Part shown: piece after piece, positions 46,315 through 56,196 of the stretch
How positions within the stretch are numbered: the stretch's first letter is position 1
Layout: each line of letters starts with the position of its first letter
NCBI GenBank assembly: GCA_001949185.1
Contig: BDGG01000002.1
Span: forward strand, 1,509,145 to 1,573,144
Direction of reading: 5' to 3'
Length of the DNA stretch: 64,000 nucleotides
DNA from: Ramazzottius varieornatus
Lineage: Eukaryota > Tardigrada > Eutardigrada > Parachela > Ramazzottiidae
Program-made: the position numbers and the translations under genes
The notes under the pieces: generated by a model
The model's database searches: none
The model's input: only the letters and a program-made list of their open reading frames with translations
What the model was told of the DNA's origin: nothing

Positions 46315-48627
46315 ATGCGTGAGGCTATCTTTTCTGCTTTTTTAGTATTGGTGTTGACCGTGATACTAAAATGTGGAAATTTTGTGGAGGCGCAGCAGCC
46401 GCCAATTCTGACATGCGTTTATGCGTCGTGGGCGTCTTACCGAAAACTTCCTGGTCGGGTAATGGGGGATGAGTTACCAGCCCAGATATGCACACACGCT
46501 GTTTACCTGTATGCTTCCATGGTGGTAAGTCCAGTATACAGTACCAAGAAAATTCTGAGGGTTGTTAATAATTGACGAAAATAATTCTAGAATAATACAC
46601 TGGTGTCATTCGATTCATACAATGATCTCTCCGGACGCGGGCAGCGAGGTATGAGACAACCTGTTTGATTAAAATTCCCGTAGTTTTGAGTCATCTTTCA
46701 CGGTACACTTATATAGCTTATGTTGATTTTTTTCACAGGAAACTACGAAAAGTTCGCGCAACTGAAGAGCAAAAACCCGAAACTGCGGAATTTGATTGGG
46801 TACAGTTTCCAGAAGGAGGGCTGCTTTCTCCCTTCGCAGTGACTAAGCCAAGCTTTTTCAGAGTCGGTGGGTGGAATGCTGGAGGATTCATGTTTAGTCA
46901 GATGGTAAAGAATTCTTGTCACAAATTTCGCTCTTGAGATTGATAAATATTCTTAATCTCTCTCTGGCAGGCAATGAGAAATGCGACAAGGAAGACTTTT
47001 ACTGACAGTGTCATTACCTTCTGCAAGACCTACAGTTTTGACGGCCTACTTATTGGTTAGTCTCAGTAGTTGGCCGAAGGGCAATTGGAGAAGTCTGAAG
47101 AATGTTCTTGTGATAGACTGGCTGGTTCCTGGCGTGGGAGCTCGCGGAGGAGATCCAGACGACTACGCAAATTTTCCAACACTACTGAAGGTACCGTAAT
47201 CCGATGAATGATCCGCTTAAAGTTGACTAGTCGTCAGAGAGGTACTTCTGATCGACATCCAATGTCAATGATTTCAGGAGATGAAAGCGGCTTTCAAAAA
47301 GGAAGCAATCGGTCGAGCGGAGGATCTCATCATTGCAATCACAATTTCTGCGGATATTTCCAACATCGATTATTACGACGTGGAAAACCTGAATATGTGC
47401 GTCTTGTTGTTAAAAAACCCCAAACTTTGGGAAAGAAACGCATGACTCCTCTTCAACTGGCTTTGACTGATTATGGAATATTCTTGTAGTGGCGTGGATA
47501 TTTACTACCTGTTAGCTTACGACTTCTACGGGCCATGGAGCCACGTTACCTACCACCACTCTCCACTCTTCAATCAACCAGGTAACTACAGTGTCGACAC
47601 GGCACTTCAGGGATGGTTCAAGACCAACATCAACAAGGCCAAGCTGGCGTTGGCTGTTACCACCATGGCGCGCTCCTACGCAATCCCCGTGGAAGACAAC
47701 GACGACACGACAAAAATCGGCGTGAAGATCTTGGGTGACGGTAGAGCCGGTCCGCTGACTGCCTCCAACGGAACACTGTCCTACACGGAAGTCTGTCGGA
47801 TGCTGGCTGCTTCTACATATACGGTGATCAAGGATCCTGTAGCCAAAGTTCCCCACGCGTATTCCTACGATGGCGATTTGTGGCTGTCTTTCGAGAACGA
47901 ACAAAGCGTCAAAGACAAGGCAACACGACACTTATAGCACAACCATCCGCAAGACGCACCGATATCGTTTGCTTTTCTGTTTTGCAGGCGGCGTACGTGC
48001 AAAGCCAGAAAGTCGGATCCGGAATCATGATTTTCTCCTCAGATCAAGATGGTAAAAATTTCAATACTGAGATATTTGATCCTCCTTGGCGGGAACCAAA
48101 TTTGAATATATGTGAGATTAGATCCTCACGGGTATTGTGGAACACCTTATCCGTTATCTCGCGCGGCCCGGAGTGTTCTTGCCCCTTTGTCCCCTATTGA
48201 GGACCAAGCCTTCACCTCAGAAATGAACGGCCACGTCGACGCCCTGTGTTTCTCAAAAACTCAAGCCAACTGTGACGTTACACTTCGTTGTCCGAAGTTC
48301 TCCTCAACCGCCTTTGCCTCCGGCGAACTCGACTGTGCTCAAGGCCAGAACTGCACCTTCCCCACATCCGTCCTGGAATGCGTCCTCCCGTCTGGCTTCT
48401 CTTCCGCACGGGACAAGTCGTTTTTCATCCAAAGTACCACAAGCGCTCCCGCTGCTTACACACAAGTGACATGTCGGGCAGATGGCGCCACCAAATCTGA
48501 CAGTTCAGCCGGAAAATACTTTGTATGCGATACGACTGGCTTCGCTACTTTGGAATCTGTCCGGCAGTATGTTTGCCCGGTAGGGTATAGGCTACGAGGA
48601 GCTGGTCCTGTGTGTGTTTTGGAATAA
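46315..48627 (+). CDS. Secreted GH18 chitinase-like protein, catalytically inactive
   Basis: Ten exons in phase: 46315-46524, 46591-46648, 46739-46799, 46862-46904, 46971-47055, 47117-47190, 47278-47396, 47490-47919, 47988-48051, 48122-48627. They give 549 residues with a signal peptide (MREAIFSAFLVLVLTVIL). GH18 landmarks: CVYASWASYR (beta-1), LRNLIGVGGWNAGGFMFSQM (beta-3), the beta-4 motif FDGLLIDWLVPG, YYLLAYDFYGPW (beta-6) and IMIFSSDQDDPHGYCG (beta-8). The catalytic DxxDxDxE becomes D-x-x-L-x-D-x-L: the proton-donor Glu and the middle Asp are lost, so hydrolysis is not expected. The C-terminus has a cysteine-rich CBM14-like segment (VTCRADG...KYFVCD...YVCPVGY), so chitin binding may persist. 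Intron 8 uses a GC donor (AAG|GCAACA). The role is likely lectin- or growth-factor-like, as in IDGF/chitinase-like proteins (inference). Confidence 0.9.
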
Positions 48628-48660
48628 CGAACGAAATGTTCAATATACGTACACAAAGCA

Positions 48661-49245
48661 TCAACTGCAGTACAAACTAGCTTTCTTGTACGGTGGGGAA
48701 AAACTATCTTGATCATTGTACAGTAAATAATATGAACGTGGGCTCCACACAAGTTGCAAGAGTCGATCCGTCTCCACGAAGACCTGCTTGATGTCTTGAG
48801 GAACGGCGAACTTAACGTTGTTCAGCACAACCTCGACGGCGCGTTTAGAGTCAGCCGTCGGTATCTTCTTCGACTTTTGCAGGGACAATTCATGTCGAGC
48901 CAGGTGTTCTTTCCCAGCTTCCCGGATGACCCATAGAGGGAAGTTGCCATCAATACAGACAATTGTCTGACAGTCTCACCGTTGTTGATAGTCGATGTGG
49001 TGCATCGGACCCTGTTGAATGCGTTTCATGGCCGAATCAGCACGGCGACGGTTCTCATCAGGAACGACACGATACAAGTCCATGGCCAGTTCGCTGAACT
49101 GGTATAACACGGGCACTAGATGCTGATCCATCACCCAGTCGACACAACCATACAGATACAGTAAGACAAGTTTCAGCTCCTCGGCCCAATTTCGAGACAT
49201 ACGTACAGGAGTGCAGTCTTCGATGCTGGCTTTTACTTGTGGCAA
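48661..49245 (-). pseudogene. Unrecognised coding segment interrupted by an in-frame TGA
   Basis: Two open stretches on the minus strand share one frame. The first (49245 down to 48979) reads like a protein (NWAEELKLVLLYLYGCVDWV, VPVLYQFSELAMDLYRVV). A TGA at 48976-48978 follows, and then the frame continues (DCQTIVCIDGNFPLWVIREA, AVEVVLNNVKFAVPQDIKQV) to a stop near 48661. There is no ATG at the start of the first part (it begins TTG in the genome), so an upstream exon is expected around 49.3-49.7 kb. I could not find a convincing one. I do not recognise the family. Either a decayed gene, an assembly error, or a real recoded TGA. Confidence 0.45.
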
Positions 49246-51939
49246 GAATTACCTTCCCGCACCGCCGTGGCGAAAAGGCCTCGTCCGTAATTTTTATTTT
49301 CCTAAAATGTCTCGGATCTTGTCTGTCGGCTCGTTCAGCTCGCCGACTGGCCCCAAACCTGTCCGCATAACTCCCCCGGGTGGAAGTTTCGCAAATGAAT
49401 GTAAAGTGGTCAAAGACGTCGTCCTTTTTAGCGCCAGCTGCTTGTCTGGCTTCGATAATGGGTTTCTGGCAGGTGAACACATGCATGAATAAGCAAGCGG
49501 GAATCTGAAGGTAACGCAGTAGAGCGCAAGGGCTTGCAGTATATTTAAAGTAATACATACATGAACAAAATACGTTATCACACGGACCTGAAAAACGACT
49601 TGGCTTATTGTCACTTGAAGTTCCTTCCGTAACGTAACAAAGTTCTTCATTGTGATACAGAGCCTTTGCTTCGTTGCTCCAGCAGGACTTTCCCTTGGTA
49701 GTCAGGCCATAGCGGATCAAGTCACTTTCATCTGGCAACATGACGGTTACCTCCCCTTGTTCCGCTTAAATACTCCGGTCACGACCGATCGGGACTCGAC
49801 AGCTCCATACCTGATTGAAACAGAAGGAGAAGGAGTTGGAATCATTAGACATGTGCTTGCATTCAGAGCTTGCACATACTGGGAAATTTGTCCTGATCAT
49901 TTTTCGATGAAATCCAGCGCTTCCCGAATTATGCAGTGGAGGTGAGATTTTCCACAGCCAGGAATGCCTATATCTATGAAGTATGTGTTCAGAAGAGCTC
50001 GCCAGTCTTCTCTAATCTGAAAACGAAATTGAAAATGTACTGTACTGATAAACACAGTCAAAACCTTTGTTCAGTACAAGTCCTCATACGTCCGACTCTG
50101 ATCACTTCAGAAAACTTTGTGTAAAAATTCTCAACACGAAATACAGTCCTACCTGTGAAATGTGACAATTGCTTCTTCTGCAACCGACCAGCGTTTCTGC
50201 ACGAGACTGCCGGCCATGCACTGCGCGGCACGATCAGCTGATCGACGTCCGGTTATGGCTCGACTTGATCAAGTAAAGACTTGATCAAGTTAAGTAAGCG
50301 CCTGTCCGATCAGCTAATCGGTCTCATGCGAACAGCATAGCGAGCAGCCCCGTGTACACACGTACCGTCCGGAACTGAAATCGGGCGTTTGAACTGTCAT
50401 ATCTCACAGGTAGGACTGTATTCGGAACTTTTCACAATCAGAATACTTGCCATGATTCTTCCATTGACCCCGGCAGCCACTGTCAGACAAAGTTTGACAG
50501 CGACATAGACTGTCTGGAAGGAAAGGCCAAACCGGCGAGACATTCATTCGAGATATTCGGACACCTCTTGGTCGAGATCATGCTGTAGGGTTTTCGTGAG
50601 ACCGGTACCAGCAATTACCACTTTCAGAGCCCGGCGCACCTCCGTCATTTGACTTTCCGTTTGCTCATTATGAAGTACGCGAAAACGAGACAGAAACGGA
50701 TGCAGCCAAGTAATCCAGAAACACTCTGATATGAGGTTCGTTCGAGGAGCAAATCGCAGCAACGATTCCGACGACCTTGACCGAGTAAAAAAGCCCAAAA
50801 TGGACGTTTACTGGATATATTCGTATCGGGTGTCCTCAGTTTTATTGCCACAGGAAAACGAAGCCATTCCCCTGAAAAGCGTAGCTCTATCTCTTAATGT
50901 TTGACACCGCTAATCCAGTTCAGCTGCTGTGGACCGTCTCAGTACTGCAGAGAGTGCTCTGGATTAGGCGGGCCCGGGAACGCTAAATGTCAGTCAAGTC
51001 CGGCTTTCATTATAAACCGCTAACCAGCAACAGAAAACATCATGTAGACGGTCCTGTCGATAGAGAGTATCGAATGCGTGGTTACGGTTATTCCTCTGTT
51101 CTCGATTGCGTTCTCTATTGCTCATCAATGTGAAATTGCGTATTGCTCATAATGTCAGTGGTACAGTTCACAATTAGGCGCACCTTCTGCCCCCTTCTAT
51201 TGTGCGTCCGGCTTCATCTACAATTGTTTCGGCATCATACTTATAGGTAACGTTCCAGCGCCAAATTCCCACAAACCGGACATTCACAATGCCAGCATAG
51301 GTACTGTAGTGTCTCTATCACATTCCGGACACAAAATCTCTCAAGTTTAGTGTTGATAAAATATAGACATCAATCCCCAAATGGACCATGGTTTAATAGG
51401 TCGGTGTCGAATGGGCGTACACGCACGGTAACGCCGTCTGTCGTTCCCCTAATAAACCGATGCAATTGGCCGCTGCTGGAGTGGTCATCTAATTACACAT
51501 AAATGCATTACATCTCTTTTCTTTTCAAGTCATAATCAAGGAAGGGAGTGAACAGCTTTGTGCAGCCACGGTCAAACTTCTTCGCTCGATGGTCGGAAAG
51601 GCCCACCGTCGAGCCTTTCGGATGCCGTTGTAGCGACAGCGGATACCCGCTGACGAAGCGCAAACTAAAAACACGGTGTAGGCGGTCTAGGTTTGGGTGA
51701 CGGATCGCTCCGGCACTAGGTCGTTCGGCGTGTGACGTCACCCAAAGGCTCATAGGGGGGTCACATGAAAATCGTCCATTGAGCGAAGAAGTTTGCCACG
51801 GTCAGGTGAGAGAACTGAGATGGCTGTCTTCACAAAAGACGCCCGTCTTATCGCTTTAGCCGGGTCTTTACGCGTGTCGTTCAAATGACCTGCCGGACTG
51901 AGTGGTGGGGTTTGTGTTCATTTTTTGGGTTTCGGCAGC
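49246..51939. other. Intergenic, repeat fragment, no firm gene
   Basis: Minus-strand frames at 49.3-49.74 kb may include 5' exons of the preceding unrecognised segment (for example, a frame starting at a TGCCAG acceptor near 49470), but joins are unproven. R2 copy 2 lies at 50205-50460. The remainder has no recognisable content. Confidence 0.4.
50205..50460 (+). repeat. Dispersed repeat family R2, copy 2
   Basis: Partner of 23225-23430. Shares GCACGATCAGCTGATCGACG and the GTCCGGAACTGAAATCGGGC ... TTGAACTGTCATATCTCA block. It contains the internal duplication CTTGATCAAGT(AAAGA)CTTGATCAAGT. Confidence 0.7.
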
Positions 51940-52560
51940 TAGTGCTGGCAACGATACGGTATACCGATATCGTATCGAAATATATCGAATCTTTGCGATA
52001 AAATATGCGGCAGATGTCGTATCGAAAATATCGATATGAAGCTCCTATCGAATAACGCAATAAAATATTCGGCGATATCGTATCGCGCCATATCGATATA
52101 TTATCAATATATTGGTATTTTGCTGAATGGCAAACTCGCCAGTGATATCTCGTTTACGGAAGACCATGGTTAATTTCAGAGACTTGATTTTGGCCATGGT
52201 GTACCGAGCACACTCCGCCCATTCGGTTCTGGTACTAATTCTGTTCAGGTTTCCATGTGCTTGAAGTCTTGGTATAGTCATGTCTTTGCTGCATCCAACG
52301 CTTTCGATCTTACTAATACTTTATGTGGAAATCGGCTTCTTGAGTTTTTGGGCTTGAACCAGTGGAATTCCGAAAAACTATAATTCCAGAAATGTCTATA
52401 TATCGCTGCGATATGATACAATATATCGAAAATACGGTAACGGAAAAGCATCGTATCGAAATATCGATATCGAATGAATATCGAAGACCGCGATAAAATA
52501 TCCTCCGATATTGTATCGAAAAATATCGTATCGGATTTTATCGTATTTTTGCCAGCGCTA
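51940..52560. mobile_element. hAT-like MITE (621 bp) with TATCG/CGATA arrays
   Basis: The ends are TAGTGCTGGCAA and its near inverse TTGCCAGCGCTA. Both inner flanks are dense with ATATCG/CGATAT/TATCGTATCG in both orientations (51955-52110, 52400-52550). The centre is unique and non-coding. The 8-bp flanks do not match (TCGGCAGC against TCCACTGG), so either the duplication has decayed or one end was exchanged. Confidence 0.75.
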
Positions 52561-53174
52561 TCCACTGGTCAGACGGCCAAATGGATGTCAGAATCTGGTT
52601 GCTTGATGTTTGTTAGCAGTTGAAGATTGCCTCCGGGATGCCAAAACTTCATAACCGCTCCGGATATTGGGCCGCCGAAACCCAGACAGCTTACACCGGG
52701 TAAGTGCCGTAAATCAAAGCTTCTTGTTGTAATCTATGAATGCAAATTTTGAAATATCACGCTCACGTGTCACACAGCATGTTTGCTTGTCGACAAACGA
52801 TGCGAAGATCCCTTCTTTGGTCGAAAAGGAAACTGCCGTGAGCTGACACAAGACGGAAAATTTACCCACAAGAAGGCCGCTTTCTCGGCCAGTCAAAGTG
52901 CTAAGCTCCATTTCACGAACTTGAAAAATGGCCTTTTCCATTCTGTGTTCTCACACAGAAGTCTGATCTCCCTCAGACTCATTTCGACTACACAAACCAA
53001 AGTCCAAAGTTGTAGCAGATATCCATCACTTCAAGACTTCCTGGATGATTACCGATCACGCGATCGAACAAAACACGAGAAGCCAGAAGCTGGTCGCCTC
53101 AGTGTCGACAGTTGTCAGTGTTTCAGCATAACTCTGCATCGTCATCGTCCACCATTACTCCTACCTGCACTAGA
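52561..53174. other. Upstream region of the carboxylesterase
   Basis: An open frame (52783-53229) runs through but has no recognisable content and overlaps the signal peptide region in another frame. No promoter motif was identified. Confidence 0.35.
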
Positions 53175-55594
53175 ATGGTGGCTGGGTGGAATATTATGTT
53201 TTGCTTGGCGGTTACTCTCGCTTTTGTGACAGCTGAGAATGATTCGGGTAAAGGAGTCGTCAAGCTGTCGAGTGGCGCCGAACTCCATGGAGAGCAATCT
53301 CAAGAAGGAGGAACCACTGCGTTTTATGGCATCAAGTACGGTACTGCCGGTCGGTTCGAGCACGCCAAACCCAACACCGACTTCGCTTACCTGAAGGATC
53401 CTAACCGCGTCAAGCAAGGCTATGTGTGTCCACATTTCCCGATGAACATACCAGGCTTCCCCACCCGGAAACTGGATATGAATGAAGACTGCTTGTATCT
53501 GGATGTTTATGTACCGCCATCGGACAAGGAGAAGGCGGAAGCTCGCCCGGTCTTCTTCTGGATCTATGGAGGAGGATTTAAAAGTAAGAAAATTTCATGG
53601 AAAACCGGACGAAGAACTGCCATGCTAGATCCAGCATTCTTTAAAAATGAGATCCACCAGATAATTTGTTAAAATTTGACAGACCTTTGTGGTCTATCGG
53701 ACTCATTCTTTCCGATGACTGTATCGCGCAACTCTTTCTTTGCAGTGGGCGACAAGGATATGTACAACGCGACCATTTTGGCCAAAGCCATAGACGCCGT
53801 TGTAGTCACTGTGAACTACCGACTATCGGTTTTTGGTATGTATTCTCACCGGCCTTTGATAAGAGGTTTTCTACTGAATTTTTGCATCTCAAAAACTTTT
53901 TATCAGGAAGAGCGATCACAGGCTTTGCAGCCATAGTCCGTGTTGCGTAACGGTCCAGTCTTGTTACCCGACTTTCTTCACAGGTTTCCTTAGTACGGGT
54001 GACGAAGCAGCACCCGGAAACTGGGCAATCAGCGATTTGAAGGTGGCCTTGAATTGGACGTTGGACAATATTGCCGCCTTCGGTGGAGACCCAAAAAAGA
54101 TTACCATTTCTGGTGAAAGCGCCGGTGGAGCGTTGACTTCCGCCTTGATGCTGGACGACGACGTTCGGCGTAAGTTCACAAGATGGCGAAGCTTAGAATG
54201 TTTGGTCAGCCAGATGGCAATGTGTGTCTGGTCTTGTGTAGACAAGGTGAAAGCCGGCATTGCTTTCAGTGGCAGCATTTTGAGCGGTTGGGCTGTCGTA
54301 AAAGACCCAAAAGCCATCGCATTAACCTTGGCTGCATCACTGGGCTGCTCGAACGCGACCACGGCAGAAGCCGTCGCCTGTCTGAAAGGGATGCAGTACG
54401 AAGTTCTGCTGAACGGAACGAAGGCTTTGGAAGACAAGGTAAAACCTCCGCACATATCACGAGGGTTCCTGGGTTTCTAAAAAATTGTACATGGCACCTG
54501 CGTCATAAAAAAGCAGCTTGGTTGTGATTATAGACTGACAAAGCTCAAATGGGAATGCACTTTACTCCGGTCGTCGATGGTTCCCACATTGCCAAGTTAC
54601 CCGCTGATATTCTGCTAGAACGAGCTGCAAAAGAAGACAAGTCTTCCGAAGAGAATGCTGGCAAGTTAATCACCGGGTACCTCCGCGAAGATGCCGCCAT
54701 GTTCACCTTGTGTAAGTGTCTCTCAATATGACCACTGCACCTGATGATAGCCATGCAACCTGGCCATACTTCCGATGTGACAGTTATTGCACCGCAAGCG
54801 CTGTTGGACAACGCCACTCACAATTATTCCTCAGCACTGAAAATGCTCACGATGCATTCCATTGGTATGACCAAAGGGAAATGTCCACCGGATGTGGTGG
54901 CCAAAAACGCCAAAGCCGCCTTCGACTTCTACAAGATATCTGAAAGCGTCACTTCGGACGAAGCGCTAAACGCCTACCACATGGTAGGTCGAATTGCCCA
55001 AGGCTCACCTCTTCATATTGTGTGGCTAGATCTGGATGCTGAAATAAAAACACTTCGCGTCAATAGATCGCGTCTGATCTGATGTTCGGAGTGTCCGCCA
55101 TGAAAGAGTCCATGATGTATGCCAACATCTCCGAGAAGGCCAACCAAATGTTTTTGATCACATTTAATCCGGGCTTCCGCAGATTAGGTAAGATCAGTCA
55201 GCCCTCCTCCATTCAGAATCTAGTTGCTTTAAAATGGTTTTTCTCTGTTCAGGGGCTTTTCATTTCATGGAAGTTCTTCATCTGTTCCGAGGGGTTCTGG
55301 ATGCTATGATGAAGGAGAAAATGAGCGAGGCCTTCACGAAAACCATATCAGACTACGTCCACCAGATAGTTTACAATGGGTAGGTGACCAGCTGGTCACG
55401 AGCTGTGTCTGTTTTCCTCATCAAAATTAGTTCAGTGACGAGAACCATTGGTTTGCAGACACTACGATGGGCCCTTCTTCGGCCGAGAAGGAAACTATCA
55501 AGAAATAGATCAAGATAGCAAAGTCGTCAATAAGAAGATCGAGTTTGCCAAAACACAGCTTCTGGAAGACATGCTCCATTGCCGCAACACTTAG
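53175..55594 (+). CDS. Secreted type-B carboxylesterase
   Basis: Nine exons in phase: 53175-53583, 53746-53835, 53984-54169, 54242-54438, 54534-54711, 54751-54983, 55067-55187, 55253-55379, 55459-55594. The product is 558 residues. The ATG at 53175 is chosen because it opens a signal peptide (MVAGWNIMFCLAVTLAFVTA). Alpha/beta-hydrolase hallmarks: EDCLYLDVYVP, the oxyanion loop IYGGGF, NYRLSVFG, GNWAISDLKVALNWTLDNIAAFGGDP, and the nucleophile elbow GESAGG. The catalytic His lies in GAFHFMEVLHLF. The acid position aligns to Asp in LITGYLREDAAMF, where cholinesterases have Glu. A C-terminal short Cys-bearing tail follows. Likely broad ester hydrolysis (gut or haemolymph). There is no cholinesterase choline-site signature or neuroligin transmembrane segment. 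The 3' end converges on the cathepsin gene. Confidence 0.9.
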
Positions 55595-56196
55595 ATTGGC
55601 TCAATGGTGTACATGTGTTGTCCACAGTTGCTGTACTTTTACGTTTACGTAGAGTCAACAAACAGTGCAACTTGTGTTCTGTTGATCACCGTGCGTGCAA
55701 GATACGAGATATGGTGTCTTTAAGGGGGAACAATGGCGCACTACACTTCATGCAGACTTTGCTTAGCCAAAAAGGTAATCGTCACACTACGTGTGCAGGG
55801 AAACAAACAGTCACAGTACCTCCAGGATGCCGGTTTCACCAACAACATGTTGTTCCGTTACAATTGAGTATCGCTTGAGCCTGCTGTTTGCGGTCTACCG
55901 CAATGCGATGCCCATCAGACTTTAACGCCGTTCGAGAAAACTGTAGAAAACGCCGGTGGTTATAACGTTCGTACCCTTTCGGGTTGACAGATGATAAGGA
56001 TATTGGCGTCAATAATAATGCATATTTTGCCGACAAAGCTAACATTTTAGACAGATTCAAGAAGCAATTCTGACACAAAGCACACAAATAAAGTTTCTGC
56101 TTGCCCAGTCTGTTGTTTTTCTGGCGCATCTTTAAAGAGCTTAGTTGTGCTGTTGCTGCTCACATCTCAAGATGTGTTTTGTTGGTCCAGGTGGGA
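55595..56196. other. Gap between convergent carboxylesterase and cathepsin genes
   Basis: Holds both 3' ends. AATAAA at 56087-56092 on the plus strand is 490 bp past the carboxylesterase stop and may be its polyadenylation signal. No other gene is seen. Confidence 0.4.

Noticed and set aside
53100-53175. Upstream in-frame start for the esterase (codon reading TTG near 53112)
   Set aside because: The codon is not ATG, and the ATG at 53175 directly opens a clean signal peptide.
52783-53229. 148-codon frame before the carboxylesterase
   Set aside because: Overlaps the esterase signal peptide in another frame and has no recognisable features.
55595-56100. Extra exon or second esterase copy after the stop at 55594
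   Set aside because: Short frames only, with no hydrolase motifs and no splice site that extends the gene.
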